Below the pieces are notes generated by a model, which was given only the letters and a program-made list of their open reading frames with translations, did not search any database and was not told the DNA's origin. Below, piece by piece: positions 62,078 through 64,000 of a stretch of DNA of 64,000 nt; position 1 is the stretch's first letter; each line of letters opens with the position of its first letter. Origin of the DNA: JABDIP01 sp965250245 (GTDB lineage: Bacteria > Pseudomonadota > Alphaproteobacteria > DSM-16000 > Inquilinaceae); contig OZ252296.1 of NCBI GenBank assembly GCA_965250245.1, positions 2,480,001 to 2,544,000 on the forward strand, given 5' to 3'. The position numbers were made by a program, and so were the translations under genes.

Positions 62078-63982
62078 TCACATCGCGCCATGCTGGGGCT
62101 GCTGGTAGAGGCGGCTGATGGAGTCGCGGTCGATGTCGATGGAGTACTGGTCGCGCAGGGATTGGGCGAAACCGGCCAGCAGGTCGCCGGCCATGGCCCG
62201 GGTCTGGCCGGCGGCGATGTCCTCCAGCGTCGCGGAATCGGAGGCCGGGGCGGGGATGATGTCCTCCAGCCGGGCCACCACATAGCCGTCGGCGGCCGGT
62301 GCGATGGCGACGTCGCCCCGGTTGATCTCGAAGACGCTGGCGATCAGCTCTTCCGGCAGGGTGCCGCGATTGGCGCCGTCGCGGCGCAGATCGGCCTGCT
62401 CGACCAGCACGGCGCCGATCTCCGCCGCCACATCGGCGACCGTCTCGCCGCCATCCAGGCGTTCGGAGACCGTCTCGGCCAGCGCCTCGGCGGCCTCGGT
62501 GGTGCGGGCCTCGGTCCAGGCGGCGGCGATCTCGTCGCGCACCGACTCCAGCGATCGCAGCGCCGGCGCGATCACCTCCTCGGTGCGCACGACGAAGAAA
62601 TCCTCCTCCGGCGTTTCCTCGACCGGACTGGTCGCCTCGTTGAACTGGGAGAAGCCGACATCCAGGACCTGGGGCAGGGCGGGGATGTCGTCCAGCCGGC
62701 CGCCGTCGCGCAGGCTGCCATCGCGGGCCACGGCGCCGGTCACGCGCAGCGGCAGGCCGAGCTGCGCGGCCGCGTCGTCCAGCGAGACGTCGCTGGCGAT
62801 CAGGTCGTCCAGATCGTTGGAGAGCTCGAACACCAGGTCCCGGGCCTCGTCCAGCCGGATCTCCTGTTCGATCTCCTCGCGCACCGACTCGAAGGACGGG
62901 ACGCCGCCCTCGATGATCTCGGTGACCTGCAGCACGTGCCAGCCGAACGGCGTGTTGAACGGCGCGCTGACCCCGTTGGCCGGCAGCGCGAAGCCGGGTT
63001 CGGCAAGCTGCGGCAGGAAGTCGCCGCGCGGCGCCATCTCCAGGGTGATCACCGAGACGTCCTCATTGCCGACAGTGGCGATCGCATCCGCCAGGGAGAA
63101 CAGGCCGCCCGCCGCCGCCTCGGCGATCTCGGTCGCCAGCTCCTGGTCGGGCACGACGATCTGCTCGAAGGCCCGCTGCTCCTCGACCTCCAGCTCGTCG
63201 CGGCGCAGCTCGTATTCGGCCAGGGCCTCGGCCTCGGGCACGGTGATCGTTTCCGCGACACCCTCGGCGGTCAGGCTGACGACCCGCAGCACCCGGTACT
63301 CCGGTGCCATGTATTGCTGCTCGTTGTCGCGGTAATAGGCCTGGATGTCCTCATCCGTCGGGGTCGCGACATCCGCCACCAGGGACGACCCGATCAGGAT
63401 CGCCTGGATGTGCCGGGTCTCGTTGCGGTAGCGGTGCAGCGCCTCGGACAGGGTCTCCGGCACCGCCGCGCCGGCGCCGATCACGCCGATCAGCTCGGCC
63501 CGCGCCAACTCCTGGCGCAGGGTGGCGAAATAGGTCGGCTCGTCGAGCTGGGAGGCGCCCAGATAGTTGTTGTACTGCACCTGGCTGAACTGGCCGGTGC
63601 GGTCCTGGAACAGCGGGTCCTGGCGGATCGCCTCGGCGATCATCGAGTCCGGCGCCTGCAGCCCCAGCTTGGCGGCGGCCTGGTTGAACAGGGCTTCGTT
63701 CACCAGCCCTTCGATCGCCTGGTCCATCAGGCCGAGATTGATGGCGAGCTGAGCGTCGAAGACCGGGCCGTATTGCTGCTGCAACTGGCGCAGCTGCAGC
63801 TCGAAGGATTCCGTCAGGCGCTGGATGGTGATCCGCTCGCTGCCCACCGTGGCGATGGTCGCCCGCACGCCGCCGCCGCCGAAGATGCCGGTCAGCCCGA
63901 CGCCGCCGAGCGCGATGGCGATCAGCACGAACAGGATCTTGATGAACCAGGAACCGACCTTGCCGCGGATGAGCTGGAGCAT
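62078..63982 (-). CDS. SurA/PpiD-type periplasmic peptidyl-prolyl isomerase
   Basis: A 634-residue protein. One N-terminal membrane helix (about residues 12-35) anchors it with the rest in the periplasm. A SurA_N-like region comes first, then a parvulin-type PPIase domain at about residues 225-365; FNTPFGWHVLQVTEI is its most conserved piece. The C-terminal part is helical. It should help fold proteins leaving the Sec translocon. The start follows AAGG. The gene directly precedes trpE, as in many alphaproteobacteria. The upstream neighbour lies outside the window. Confidence 0.9.
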   Translation of the reverse strand: MLQLIRGKVGSWFIKILFVLIAIALGGVGLTGIFGGGGVRATIATVGSERITIQRLTESFELQLRQLQQQYGPVFDAQLAINLGLMDQAIEGLVNEALFNQAAAKLGLQAPDSMIAEAIRQDPLFQDRTGQFSQVQYNNYLGASQLDEPTYFATLRQELARAELIGVIGAGAAVPETLSEALHRYRNETRHIQAILIGSSLVADVATPTDEDIQAYYRDNEQQYMAPEYRVLRVVSLTAEGVAETITVPEAEALAEYELRRDELEVEEQRAFEQIVVPDQELATEIAEAAAGGLFSLADAIATVGNEDVSVITLEMAPRGDFLPQLAEPGFALPANGVSAPFNTPFGWHVLQVTEIIEGGVPSFESVREEIEQEIRLDEARDLVFELSNDLDDLIASDVSLDDAAAQLGLPLRVTGAVARDGSLRDGGRLDDIPALPQVLDVGFSQFNEATSPVEETPEEDFFVVRTEEVIAPALRSLESVRDEIAAAWTEARTTEAAEALAETVSERLDGGETVADVAAEIGAVLVEQADLRRDGANRGTLPEELIASVFEINRGDVAIAPAADGYVVARLEDIIPAPASDSATLEDIAAGQTRAMAGDLLAGFAQSLRDQYSIDIDRDSISRLYQQPQHGAM

Positions 63983-64000
63983 GAGTGGACCTTCGCATCG

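Overview
The window is a high-GC chromosomal segment of an alphaproteobacterium, most likely of the Rhodospirillales type; the species cannot be named from sequence alone. The evidence is gene order and regulatory style: proS-lolC-lolD-dnaE, then rpsB-tsf-pyrH-frr-uppS-cdsA-dxr-rseP-bamA-ompH-lpxD-fabZ-lpxA-lpxI-lpxB, then gltA, gltX, comEC, lexA, moeA, moaC, trpC, trpD, trpG, trpE and a SurA/PpiD-like foldase. LpxI replaces LpxH, a single LolC/E-type gene sits next to lolD, and the SOS operators have the alphaproteobacterial form GTTC-N7-GTTC.

Layout. 1-735: a TetR regulator divergent from a cut-off gene, with a palindromic operator between them. 733-1182: a long non-coding gap holding a candidate structured small RNA (about 915-1061) ending in a clear intrinsic terminator. 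1183-6147 (minus): a four-gene BMP-family nucleoside-type ABC importer. 6556-10198: a DM13 protein, an HU-type DNA-binding protein, a crotonase and a membrane-anchored Sel1-repeat protein. 10307-17604: proS, lolC/E, lolD, dnaE. 17605-19798: a visibly AT-richer two-gene island (SMC-like ATPase plus a DUF4276-like TOPRIM-type protein), the best candidate for an acquired defence module. 19799-22991: three small SAM methyltransferases around a LysR regulator. 23094-25459: SOS-controlled dinB and an EamA exporter. 25527-40457 (plus): a dense block for translation, isoprenoid and phospholipid precursors, outer-membrane assembly and lipid A, with many stop/start overlaps. 40442-43499 (minus): a tiny membrane ORF, gltA and gltX. 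43631-48206: a small lipoprotein, a VOC protein with a divergent tandem-winged-helix regulator, ComEC and a DUF1906-like protein. 48225-53209 (minus): lexA, then moeA-moaC-trpC-trpD-trpG in one unit. 53321-60371: an accessory stretch that separates trpG from trpE. 60377-63982 (minus): trpE and the periplasmic foldase.

The core genes link DNA replication, protein synthesis and envelope biogenesis. LolC/D, BamA, OmpH/Skp and the PpiD-like protein move and fold envelope proteins. LpxD/A/I/B with FabZ make lipid A precursors. UppS, CdsA and Dxr supply isoprenoid and phospholipid intermediates. LexA with its own two boxes, and dinB with one, form a small SOS circuit inside the window.

Three families of long intergenic inverted repeats occur twice each: family A at 4405 and 6306, family B at 11654 and 57979, family C at 13913 and 61922. 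No tRNA, rRNA, CRISPR array, prophage or IS transposase was seen. All assignments come from reading the sequence; no database search was run.
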